Source: a virus
DNA: 64,000 nucleotides
Reading direction: 5' to 3' (one strand)
Virus record (IMG/VR): IMGVR_UViG_3300042503_000209
Span: 44,134 to 108,133 of that record
Part shown: positions 47,606-56,500 of the stretch, one piece after another
Layout: each line of letters begins with the position of its first letter
How positions within the stretch are numbered: position 1 is the stretch's first letter
Notes under the pieces: generated by a model
The model's database searches: none
The model's input: only the letters and a program-made list of their open reading frames with translations
What the model was told of the DNA's origin: nothing
Position numbers and translations under genes: made by a program

Positions 47606-48118
47606 TTAGTTCAAAGGAACCACCTTAGTTTCTTCAACCTTAATAAGCTTAAAGAAGGTTCCGTAGTTCTCAGAGGTTTCCACTTTTTCAAAGTCCTCAA
47701 GAGTAAAAGCTTTATACTCCAACTCTTTCTCTGTTTGAAGCAAGTCGTTAAACTCTTTCTCAAATAATTGAAAGTCAGGGTTAATAACTTTCTTAGTAAA
47801 CCAGTTACCATCCTTATCTACGTCTTTCATAGGTTGACCTTCTGAGTCAAGCTCTTCAATAACCATAGGGATAGAAATACCACCCTTTTCATCTTCCTTA
47901 CCGTACTTCTTGATAAGGTCATTCTTTAGTTCTTCGACAGCAGCCTTTTCAGCAGCCACCTTCTTACCTAGTTCTGTTAACCAGTACTTAGTAACTAAAG
48001 ACAGTTTTTCCTGGATAAGACCAGAAGCAATTTTTTCACCAGTTTGCTGGTTGGTTAAACCGTTAAGTTCTGCATCTAGATTGTAGAACTCAAACAGTTT
48101 CAAAGAAATTTTTTCCAT
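47606..48118 (-). CDS. Conserved phage protein, helical, unknown function, own transcription unit
   Basis: The protein has 170 residues and is strongly helical and charged. LFEFYNLDAELNGLTNQQTG followed by KLSLVTKYWLTELGKKV is a pattern I have seen in small phage proteins of unknown role. The central acidic loop (EDEKGGISIP, then DSEGQPMKDVDKDGNW) and the hydrophobic C-terminus (YGTFFKLIKVEETKVV) suggest a small soluble globular protein. It has no membrane segment or catalytic motif. It stands alone between a candidate promoter (48157-48164) and a terminator (47551-47577). That could allow expression apart from the structural genes around it. Function unknown. Confidence 0.88.
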   Translation of the reverse strand: MEKISLKLFEFYNLDAELNGLTNQQTGEKIASGLIQEKLSLVTKYWLTELGKKVAAEKAAVEELKNDLIKKYGKEDEKGGISIPMVIEELDSEGQPMKDVDKDGNWFTKKVINPDFQLFEKEFNDLLQTEKELEYKAFTLEDFEKVETSENYGTFFKLIKVEETKVVPLN

Positions 48119-48156
48119 GTGTTTTTAAATTTTTAGATTAATCTGTTACGAATATA

Positions 48157-48164
48157 CAAAGATA
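48157..48164 (-). promoter_or_regulatory. Bacteroidota-type -7 element TATCTTTG
   Basis: TATCTTTG on the minus strand matches the Bacteroidota -7 consensus TAnnTTTG exactly, 38 bases before the ATG of the 170-residue gene. A TTTG lies 14 bases upstream, shorter than the usual 19-21-base spacing, so the -33 part is uncertain. If real, it is read by the host sigma factor. Confidence 0.5.
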
Positions 48165-48186
48165 TGCAATTGTTAGACCAAATTAG

Positions 48187-48195
48187 TTATCCACA
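48187..48195 (+). other. Single perfect DnaA-box sequence in an intergenic gap
   Basis: TTATCCACA, identical to the strong bacterial DnaA-binding 9-mer, lies in the 88-base gap upstream of the 170-residue gene. About one such 9-mer is expected by chance in a window of this size and base composition, and no second box is nearby, so an origin or regulatory role is only a possibility. Confidence 0.2.
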
Positions 48196-48206
48196 AATGT
48201 GAATGA

Positions 48207-48434
48207 CTATATGACAGACAATGCTGCTAACACTTCTGACTTAGCAGTATTAAACACTTCTTCTGTAGTAAGAGGCCATTCTTCAGCACCAGCTACATAT
48301 CTTGTATAGTACTCTTCATTAGTCATAAACCCTAAAATTTTTTCAGTAGGTTTGTTTACAACATTAGTAATTGTTTTAGCATCCGTATCAATTCTAACTG
48401 GAATCGAATCTGGTCTTAGTTTGTAAATTATCAT
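48207..48434 (-). CDS. Small hypothetical protein downstream of tail-fibre genes
   Basis: The protein has 75 residues, with a short beta-like N-terminus (MIIYKLRPDSIPVRIDTDAK) and a helical end (TTEEVFNTAKSEVLAALSVI). A stretch with EEYYTRYVAGAEEWP is conserved-looking. Small proteins after fibre genes are sometimes fibre-assembly helpers, but nothing here proves that. Separated by 17 bases from the 155-residue gene. Confidence 0.75.
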   Translation of the reverse strand: MIIYKLRPDSIPVRIDTDAKTITNVVNKPTEKILGFMTNEEYYTRYVAGAEEWPLTTEEVFNTAKSEVLAALSVI

Positions 48435-48451
48435 ATTATTTTATTTATTAA

Positions 48452-48919
48452 TTAACAAGGTACAATATCACTATAAGCAACATTAGGAAAATAGTTTTGA
48501 CTACCACTACTTGTTGGAAAGATAGACCAAAATTCATTTTGTCTAACTTCTCCTATACAGTTAACACCTCCTCCTGAGTATACTGATGCACTACCGCAAG
48601 CAGTTCCAGAAGGTATAGTTACACTACCTGTAAAAAATCCACCTAAATCACCATACCAGTTTATACCAACGTTTACATTTGTATTTACAACCTGTGATGA
48701 TGTTGCTGCAAAAGTATAATAATTATAACAACCAACATAAGCTGGAAGATATACATCAATGTTTACAGTAACTGATGCACTATATCCATAGAACTCACTC
48801 ATAGCATCTGGTGTAGATTTACCAGCTAATCCTGAAAGGTTTCTAAGACTTCCATCACTTGTTCCAAGTTCTGTTCTAATTTGACTGATGCTTATAGCAC
48901 CTGATGATGGTAATGGCAT
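48452..48919 (-). CDS. Small tail/fibre-associated protein (LPSSGAISISQIR-type N-terminus)
   Basis: The protein has 155 residues. The N-terminus (LPSSGAISISQIRTELGTSD, then LSGLAGKSTPDAMSEFYGY) matches a short leader module found in many phage virion proteins ahead of a beta domain. The rest is rich in Ser, Gly, Tyr and Val with four cysteines (C83, C112, C119-region and the C-terminal residue), resembling a small Ig-like domain. It starts 3 bases after the first S74 fibre in coordinate order, so it is probably a fibre-tip or decoration component. Confidence 0.82.
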   Translation of the reverse strand: MPLPSSGAISISQIRTELGTSDGSLRNLSGLAGKSTPDAMSEFYGYSASVTVNIDVYLPAYVGCYNYYTFAATSSQVVNTNVNVGINWYGDLGGFFTGSVTIPSGTACGSASVYSGGGVNCIGEVRQNEFWSIFPTSSGSQNYFPNVAYSDIVPC

Positions 48920-48922
48920 ATG

Positions 48923-51900
48923 TTATTTATTTTTTAGTTCTTTGATTTCTTTCTTTAACTCTTCTATCTGAGATTGCTGCTCTTTAATACCTTCTATTAA
49001 CAAAGGTACAATACGATCATATTTTACAGTAAGATAATTTTCTCCAGTCTTAGATATTACTTCTCCTGTCTCAGCTATACCCTGCATATCAAATGGAGCT
49101 AACGAAACTGCTTGAGGTAGTACGGCTTGAATCTGTTGTGCAGAAACCCCAGCTTGTTCTTTTTGATTAGTATATCCAAGACTACGTGCTAAATCATTTT
49201 CTACGTATACAAAACCTTCTAATGATTTAATTTTTTCTATAGCATCTGTAATAGTATTTATCTTAGTTTTTAATCTTTCATCAGAATAGTATGCTGTAAT
49301 ATCTCCAGAAGCTAATATATTACCATTTCCAAACTCACCTCCGCTAGATTGAAATCCAACTAATGAAGAACCATTTATTATTTGATGATGCCAAGTTGCT
49401 GAGTTACTAAAGTTCCATAATGCACCATATGATTCAGATAATCTAGCCCCAGTACTATTACTAGTAGAAGCTCCTGATCCAGTTAATGCTAAAACACCAC
49501 CAAAGTTTAGTCCATTAACAGTTGCATTGTTAGATAATGTACCGGCACTACCTGCACTTCCTGTAATATTTATACCCCACGTTCCTGAAGCATTGCCACC
49601 AGTTAATGTAGGAGAATATGAGTTATAATTACTTGAATGTAAAGATTGAACAAGACTAAAATCTACTTGTTTATCTGTAGTAGGTTGAGAACTATTTGTT
49701 ATACTTGTTACTTTATTAATTACTCTACCTGCATAAGCTGTATAAACTTTAATATTAAAACCTTCCCAATAACCACCAGTAGGCCACCAAAAAGCTAAGT
49801 TTCCACCAACTCTTATAGCTCTTACACTTATTGGTTTACCGTTAGATAAACCAGCAGTTGCTATAATAGTACCACCATATATATACCCTTGAATTTGTAT
49901 ATCAATCAACATTTGATTAAAATAGGAATTACCACGTATTTCTAATACAAAAGGATCACCATACTCCCCGTATACTATACTAGTTTGAACAAGAGTACCA
50001 TTTGGAAAATCTCTATTACTATGTAAAAAATCAGTAGATGAGTCTGTTGCAGAACCTGCAATATTAATACTCCAAGTACCATCGGCTATACCACGAATAG
50101 AGTTTTTAACATGAGCTAATGTAGATTTTCTAGACCACCCATCACCATTAGAAGTAATAAAGCTACTAATAGTAGGATTTTCTGTTTCAGTTGTATTAAA
50201 ATTAATATGATTAGCATAAATATAACCATTAGCATCACGTTGTACAATATGACTACCATTAACACCTGTTGTTATATTTCCTGCTGCTACACTGCTTCCT
50301 GATATAGCTCCAGTATTTGATAATGTAATTACTGGTGTACCGCCTCTATTTGCAGAAAATATTCTTACACCAGCACTAAATCTCATTGAACAATAAGCAT
50401 CATTAAGATCTACTATGTCTCCATCATCTGCTAATATAATACCACCTCCTGTAGCATTTCCAGATGATACAGTCAAATTACCAGTTAAAGTTAATGATGT
50501 TGCTGATGATGTAATATAACCTGGGCCGTTACTTAATTGGTTTAAATTAGTTAGATTGCCCGCATGCCAAATAGCATAGTCAGTATCTCCTCCATTTGCT
50601 TTTACATAAGTAAACCAAGATAAATATAAAGTACCTTGACCGTATACCCCTAATGTGTTAACATAAAGTTCAGCCCAAGCTGATAGTGAATTATTGTGTC
50701 CAAATACACCAGGTCTACCTGTATAGTTTCCAAGAAAAGATGACTTATCAGCACTAGCATTAAATGAACCTATCCTACCTCTCCATGCTGTAGAAGTACC
50801 ATCATGCTGAACTTTTAAAGCTGAGTCAATACCATTTATTGTTATAGCGGTACTTGTACTTGCACCTCTACCAGTTACTGAGGAAAGTGTATCAGTTTCT
50901 GTGTATCCAGTTATATAACCGCTTGGATTTGTACTATTGTATGGTATATATCCTAAAGCATTAGTTACTTGTGTAGATGTAATACTAGTAAGATATCCTG
51001 GACCATTTGTAAGCTGGTTCAAATTAGTCAAGTTTCCTGCATGATATACTGTATTACCACCAACAGATAAAACACCACCAAAACTAATAGCCATTACTGA
51101 ACTATTGTTTATTCTCCATTCATAAGTAGTACCGTTAGTTTTAGCAGCAGGTGTACCAATAATAGTATTATATTCTGAATCCCACGATCCTACGTTTTGT
51201 ACAAGTCTTGCACCACCTTGAAACCAAAGTTCATCAGAATGCACTCCAGGTCCTTGAAAATCATTAAAAACTCCAATAGTCATTCTAATGTCCTCAGTAG
51301 TTGGAGCACCATTTGTATTAGCAGAATCATCCTGCATTAATATCCAACCATAATCTGAAGTTTGGTTAACCTTGGACTCAAATTTCATCATGGTGTAACC
51401 ACCAGATGTAGTTGGTCTAAAGTGAGCTACAATACCATCTTGTTCATTTACAGTATCAAGTCTAATATATCTTCCATCATGGTTATGAGATGGCAAAGAA
51501 GTTAAATATGTATTATTATCATAAGATACAGTTGTACCTGAAACTTTTACAAACCCTGTTCCATTTAATGTTGTACCAGAACTAATTGCTACACCATTAA
51601 CTCTAAATGTTCCTGTAATATTTACATCACCAGCAACTTGTAATAAACCAGCTCCTGTAATAGCTGTTGAAGATCCTACTAGTACAACACCACCTGCTGG
51701 CTGAAGTCTTAATGTACCAGAAGCAATAGATGTACCATAATATGTTTGCCACTGACCAAATGCTGTAGCAGTATTACCACCAGCTACTAGTTGAACAAAT
51801 CCATTATTACCACCTGTTGCAGGATTAGAATCTATTAATATTAACTGTGCAGGTACACCTGAAGTATTTTTAATAATTAGTCCACCATTTACATCTAACT

Positions 51901-53518
51901 TAAAAGCTGAAGATTCAAACGGAGAAGCTGTATTAATACCTATAGCACTTCCGTTATCAAACGCTACACTATTACCAACAGATGTAGAACCTGTCCATTT
52001 AGAAAGATAGTTAGTTGTACCTGAACCAGAAATACCAGTAGATATAGTCCACGATCTATCAGCTGATAAATCATAACTTACACCGTTAATTGTTAATGAA
52101 CGAGTTGTAGGTACACCACCAAGTCCTGATAATGTAGGAATATTAGAAGTTAATGCTATAGTACCTGAAGCATCAGGTAATGAGTAAAATCTTTGTGTTG
52201 TTATAGCAGTAGCACTAAAGTAAAATGCTTTTGTAGCACCACTAAAATAAAATCCAAAACCATCTGTTCCTACTGGTCCAATCGTAGTATATCCTGAACC
52301 ACCTAATCCAAGACCTGCAGCTTGTTCAAAAATTAAACCATTTACTGAACTACCATATTTTGATATTGTTAACCCTCTTGATGTTAATCCATATAATCCT
52401 AAATCAACGTTAGATGTTGCACCAGTGTATGGTACATAAGGACTTAAATCATAAGTAGGTAATGTCTGCCACGTTTTATCACCTCTCCAATATTGAGCAG
52501 TTGTTCCTGCGATAATAGCTGGTTCTTTAGTACCTATTAACGTAGTAATGCTTGTACTAAAGTTAGCATCATCTCCTAATGCAGCTGCAAGCTCATTAAG
52601 AGTATTAAGTGTAGTTGGAGCTGCGTCTACAAGATTAGCTATACTTGTATCTACATATGTCTTTAAAGCATAGTTAGCTTTCTCAGATGTCCAAATAGGA
52701 TCAGTCTCTGTAAAAGATTGTAAGTATCTTCCGTCCGCTTGTGTTTTAGTATAATAGTTTATTTTTTCTGACGTCCATATAGGATCTGTTTCTGTGTAAG
52801 AAGTTAGATAACCAGCTAACGCATGGTTGCCCCAAGTGTACGCTGTATTCCAATTACTAATATTTGTAGTGGTGATAGCTTTAACATGAGATGAAACTGT
52901 AGGATCAGTTTCAGTAAATGATGTTAAGTATCCGGCAAGTGTATGATTACCCCATCCAAACGCAGTGTTCCAGTTAGTAGAATTATCAACTATACTAGTT
53001 CCCCATGCTGTTCCATTAGATAAAGGTATACCAGCAGATGGATAGACCATTGCATCTATAGTAAATGTTCTATTGGCAGATAAATCAGCGGTCTGACCAT
53101 TAATAGTAATAGTTCTTGTTACAGGTACATAGTTACCCACTATACCTGAACCATACTGTGGTATATTAAGTATACCTGTAGTGCTATCATAAGTAGCTGG
53201 ACCAGATGTATTAAAAGTAGTTAAGTTAATAGCTTTTCTAGCTCTTCCGTCAGAAAAATATAAGGCTTGACCTTCTGTAACTTGATCTGTATTATAATCT
53301 CCTCTAAGAGCTGTAACTGCACCTGTTCTACCATATACAGAAGTAACAAGGTTGCCACCACTCTGTGTGATAAGCTGTGCTACTGTAGCAGATGATATCC
53401 TACCATTAACTCCGGGCACAAGAACTTTATTCTGCGTACCAGTAGTAGCAGGTATAGAAGCTACAGATACGCCTGCAGGAAAATAAGCATTACCATAACT
53501 ATCTACTTGATAAGACAT
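48923..53518 (-). CDS. Long tail fibre with C-terminal S74 intramolecular chaperone domain (fibre 3 of 3)
   Basis: The protein has 1,531 residues, rich in Gly, Ser, Thr and Asn. The last 120 residues begin YYSDERLKTKINTITDAIEK and end in a charged helix (IEELKKEIKELKNK): the peptidase S74 chaperone, which trimerises the fibre and then cuts itself off just before the Ser-Asp of this motif. Further N-terminal are shared fibre modules: FSDGRARKAI, LNELAAALGDD, YWRGDKTWQTLP and two copies of NLTNLNQLxNGPGY. The first 50 residues (SYGNAYFPAGVSVASIPATT) form the probable attachment end. The start overlaps the previous fibre gene by 20 bases. Receptor-binding or side fibre is the likely role; the receptor cannot be told. 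Confidence 0.95.
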   Translation of the reverse strand: MSYQVDSYGNAYFPAGVSVASIPATTGTQNKVLVPGVNGRISSATVAQLITQSGGNLVTSVYGRTGAVTALRGDYNTDQVTEGQALYFSDGRARKAINLTTFNTSGPATYDSTTGILNIPQYGSGIVGNYVPVTRTITINGQTADLSANRTFTIDAMVYPSAGIPLSNGTAWGTSIVDNSTNWNTAFGWGNHTLAGYLTSFTETDPTVSSHVKAITTTNISNWNTAYTWGNHALAGYLTSYTETDPIWTSEKINYYTKTQADGRYLQSFTETDPIWTSEKANYALKTYVDTSIANLVDAAPTTLNTLNELAAALGDDANFSTSITTLIGTKEPAIIAGTTAQYWRGDKTWQTLPTYDLSPYVPYTGATSNVDLGLYGLTSRGLTISKYGSSVNGLIFEQAAGLGLGGSGYTTIGPVGTDGFGFYFSGATKAFYFSATAITTQRFYSLPDASGTIALTSNIPTLSGLGGVPTTRSLTINGVSYDLSADRSWTISTGISGSGTTNYLSKWTGSTSVGNSVAFDNGSAIGINTASPFESSAFKLDVNGGLIIKNTSGVPAQLILIDSNPATGGNNGFVQLVAGGNTATAFGQWQTYYGTSIASGTLRLQPAGGVVLVGSSTAITGAGLLQVAGDVNITGTFRVNGVAISSGTTLNGTGFVKVSGTTVSYDNNTYLTSLPSHNHDGRYIRLDTVNEQDGIVAHFRPTTSGGYTMMKFESKVNQTSDYGWILMQDDSANTNGAPTTEDIRMTIGVFNDFQGPGVHSDELWFQGGARLVQNVGSWDSEYNTIIGTPAAKTNGTTYEWRINNSSVMAISFGGVLSVGGNTVYHAGNLTNLNQLTNGPGYLTSITSTQVTNALGYIPYNSTNPSGYITGYTETDTLSSVTGRGASTSTAITINGIDSALKVQHDGTSTAWRGRIGSFNASADKSSFLGNYTGRPGVFGHNNSLSAWAELYVNTLGVYGQGTLYLSWFTYVKANGGDTDYAIWHAGNLTNLNQLSNGPGYITSSATSLTLTGNLTVSSGNATGGGIILADDGDIVDLNDAYCSMRFSAGVRIFSANRGGTPVITLSNTGAISGSSVAAGNITTGVNGSHIVQRDANGYIYANHINFNTTETENPTISSFITSNGDGWSRKSTLAHVKNSIRGIADGTWSINIAGSATDSSTDFLHSNRDFPNGTLVQTSIVYGEYGDPFVLEIRGNSYFNQMLIDIQIQGYIYGGTIIATAGLSNGKPISVRAIRVGGNLAFWWPTGGYWEGFNIKVYTAYAGRVINKVTSITNSSQPTTDKQVDFSLVQSLHSSNYNSYSPTLTGGNASGTWGINITGSAGSAGTLSNNATVNGLNFGGVLALTGSGASTSNSTGARLSESYGALWNFSNSATWHHQIINGSSLVGFQSSGGEFGNGNILASGDITAYYSDERLKTKINTITDAIEKIKSLEGFVYVENDLARSLGYTNQKEQAGVSAQQIQAVLPQAVSLAPFDMQGIAETGEVISKTGENYLTVKYDRIVPLLIEGIKEQQSQIEELKKEIKELKNK
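52440..52640 (-). repeat. Fibre module shared with 62560-62760 (diverged repeat)
   Basis: This part encodes the LNELAAALGDD and QYWRGDKTWQTLP blocks, nearly identical in protein to the block at 62560-62760 but with many synonymous DNA changes. A third, shorter copy (DELAAALGDD) is at about 58330-58450. This indicates old duplication or exchange between fibre genes rather than a recent event. Confidence 0.75.
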
Positions 53519-56500
53519 TATCTAACTTGTTTTGTAGTTTTTCAATTTGTAACTGTTGTTCTTTAATAGCTTCAATAAGCACACCTACTATATTTCCATA
53601 TGATACACCATACTCATCTACGTCAGCAGCATAAGTAACAACTTCAGGTAACACTTCATTTATTTCTTGTGCAATAACACCTGTTTGTCTACCACGTGCT
53701 ACGTCATCTATTCTTGTATAATAAACACCACGTAAGTTAATAACTTTTTCTAAAGCATTATCTATAGTAACAATATCTGTTTTCTTTCTAGCATCTGAGT
53801 ATGCTACCACATCTCCTTCAGCATATAATGAACCACCAATATAAGCTCTATAAGAAGATGATGTACTTGAAGTTGAAATACCAGTACAGTTATTTCCTAT
53901 ATGATGGTACCAATACCATCTTCCATTAGCTTCTCTATAAACACCTCCATTACCACCACTATCATACATAAATCCATTTACAGCACTATAACTATCATAT
54001 ATACCACCGTAACTATTCTTACTACCAATTATTTCCATTTGAGTATAGGTAGAAGAAATATTTGGTCTTATATGAAAACTATAGTAACTAGGCCAAAATA
54101 TACCGTGTGAACCATTTACTTGTAACCAGTTTTGTACGTTATAGTAACCACTACCATTACCTACAGCATTAGGTGCATTTACATAAGATGTAAAGTTACC
54201 TGAGTGAATAATACTTCTTAAAGAGTTCCAACTTGTATTATTACCTGATCGTAAATACCAGTTTTCATGTGCGGAGTCAGATGGTCCTATAATTTGCCAT
54301 GCAGCATAACCATCATGCCATCCCTGTAAAGTCATTACACTATGCCATCCACTTACAATTTGGTTGGTAAATTCCCAAGATACTCTATAATCATCATAAT
54401 CATTAGGTGTTCTTTGACCACCACGAGTATCTTGAATAATACCTCTATACGTTCTATTTATTTCACCTCCTGAAGTAACATACCCACTATCATTACTAAA
54501 AGATGATACTGCTGTAGGTCTACCTGAAACATTTCCCCATGCTACAGAACCCGCAGATGAGGCATAACTAACTGACTGAGAACTAATGTTTGCAGAAGTA
54601 ATAATAGTTCTCCAACTACTCCATGAATTTGTTCCATAAAAACAGTTTCTATGTAATAGTTGTCCATCATAACTAAAGTATAATTGGTCATGCTCGTGTG
54701 CAACTCTACCATAAATATCTAATATAGTACCATAAACAGTTGGATATCCAGAACCTCCATTACTACCATATTGGTCCCAAAGAGTTACTGTATTAGGATT
54801 AGTTGCTGTATGAGCACCATTAGACCAGTTCCACTGGTTGTTACCAGTTTGTATTCTATCTGAATAATTAGCAAAATTTACAGATTGAGATCCTATATTA
54901 CCAGAGTCAATAACATCATGCCAAGTACCTGATCCTCTATATTGTTTAAATCTACCTTCTGCCCAATAATTACCACCACCATTTGCATAATAGTCACCAT
55001 TTATAATAATTCTATATCCAGTATTAATTGCTTGTCCTACGCCTATGTAATCAAACTGACCACTATATAATCTAGAAAGGCTATTTGTTTGTAGATAATA
55101 ACTATTATTATCATTCATATACATAGCACCATTAGCAGTCTTGCGTATGTCCCAAGCAGCCCATGTTCCATTCAAGAATCCATAATCACCACCACTACCA
55201 TAAATTTGAAAAGCAAACTGGTCTCCACTACCTCTACCAAGTATACCACAGTCAGCAGCACCTGAACTTTTTACAAGAAGGTTTCTATTATTATTAGTTT
55301 GAATATAAACACCACCGTTCATGTAGATAGAACCTACATAGTCTACACTAGCTCCTTCCATACTAAGAGCTTTACCATTGTAAGATCTTATATAAGAAGA
55401 ATCTGTCATTCTCCAACCACCACCATATGATTCAAAGTATAAACCTTGACTACCACCTACTCGTAACCAATCAGAAGTATATAAACTACCATACACTTGT
55501 ACTTGATAACCGTTATCACTATTTTGTCCAAAAGAAGTCCGACCTGTAGAATGCATTTTGGCAGCAAAAACTCCATTTACACTTGTAAAGTCACTTGTAT
55601 TATTTACATAAAATACAAGACTACCACCTGTATTAGTTCTTCCTCCAATAATATAGTTTTCTCCATTATTACCTAACTGAAGACCATACCAATTTAAAGA
55701 TGCATGATAAATGTCAGAACCTGATGTATATCTTGCTCTAAAATGATATGAACTATTATAAGTTCGTATATCTGCAGTATCATTTATAGAGTTTACATTA
55801 AGATACATAGTACCGTATAACCAGTTAGTACCCTGACTATAAATTCCAGCAGGATGATATGTAGCTTCTCCTGTTCCCCCTACATTTGAACTTCCTCTAT
55901 AAGAGGTAGCATAAATAGTATCACTTGAAGGATTTACATAAATATTTCCTGTACCATATACACTATTACCACTTCCCCATAATAATTGATAATTAGCGTT
56001 TGAGTCGTTATTATAATTAATAGAAACTTGAGAAGCTGTAGAAGCAGAACCAGAACTATCAGAATAAGCTACTCTTACTGCAGCAGGAGTTCCAGGACTT
56101 ACTTGAAATAACCATCTAGATCCATCATATGTTAAATAACCAAAGTATGGATTAGCAGCATCATAATTATATGCTGAATCTGTAGAGTATAATCTAGCTG
56201 TACCCTGATTAGCAAAACCTGTAACTCTAATACTCCATGTACCACTTGCTCCACTACCTGTTAGGGTTGGAGAGTAAGAGTTATAGTTAGAAGCATCTAA
56301 TATTTTATAATGTGTACCATCACCATACCAAGATCCATCATATCTAGCATATGGATTCCATAGTACAACACGATCATTTGTTCCCCAACCTCCACGTGGT
56401 CCAGCTACTATATAGTTAATTTCACCAGATGCACCACGGTTTGCTCCTGCTAATCTCCAAACTGAATATCCAGAATTATTAGCTTCATCATATGTTCCAA

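Noticed and set aside
53499-53518. Programmed frameshift joining two fibre genes across their 20-base overlap
   Set aside because: The upstream protein ends with a complete S74 domain and its helix, and the downstream protein starts with a normal attachment-type N-terminus; no slippery heptamer stands out.
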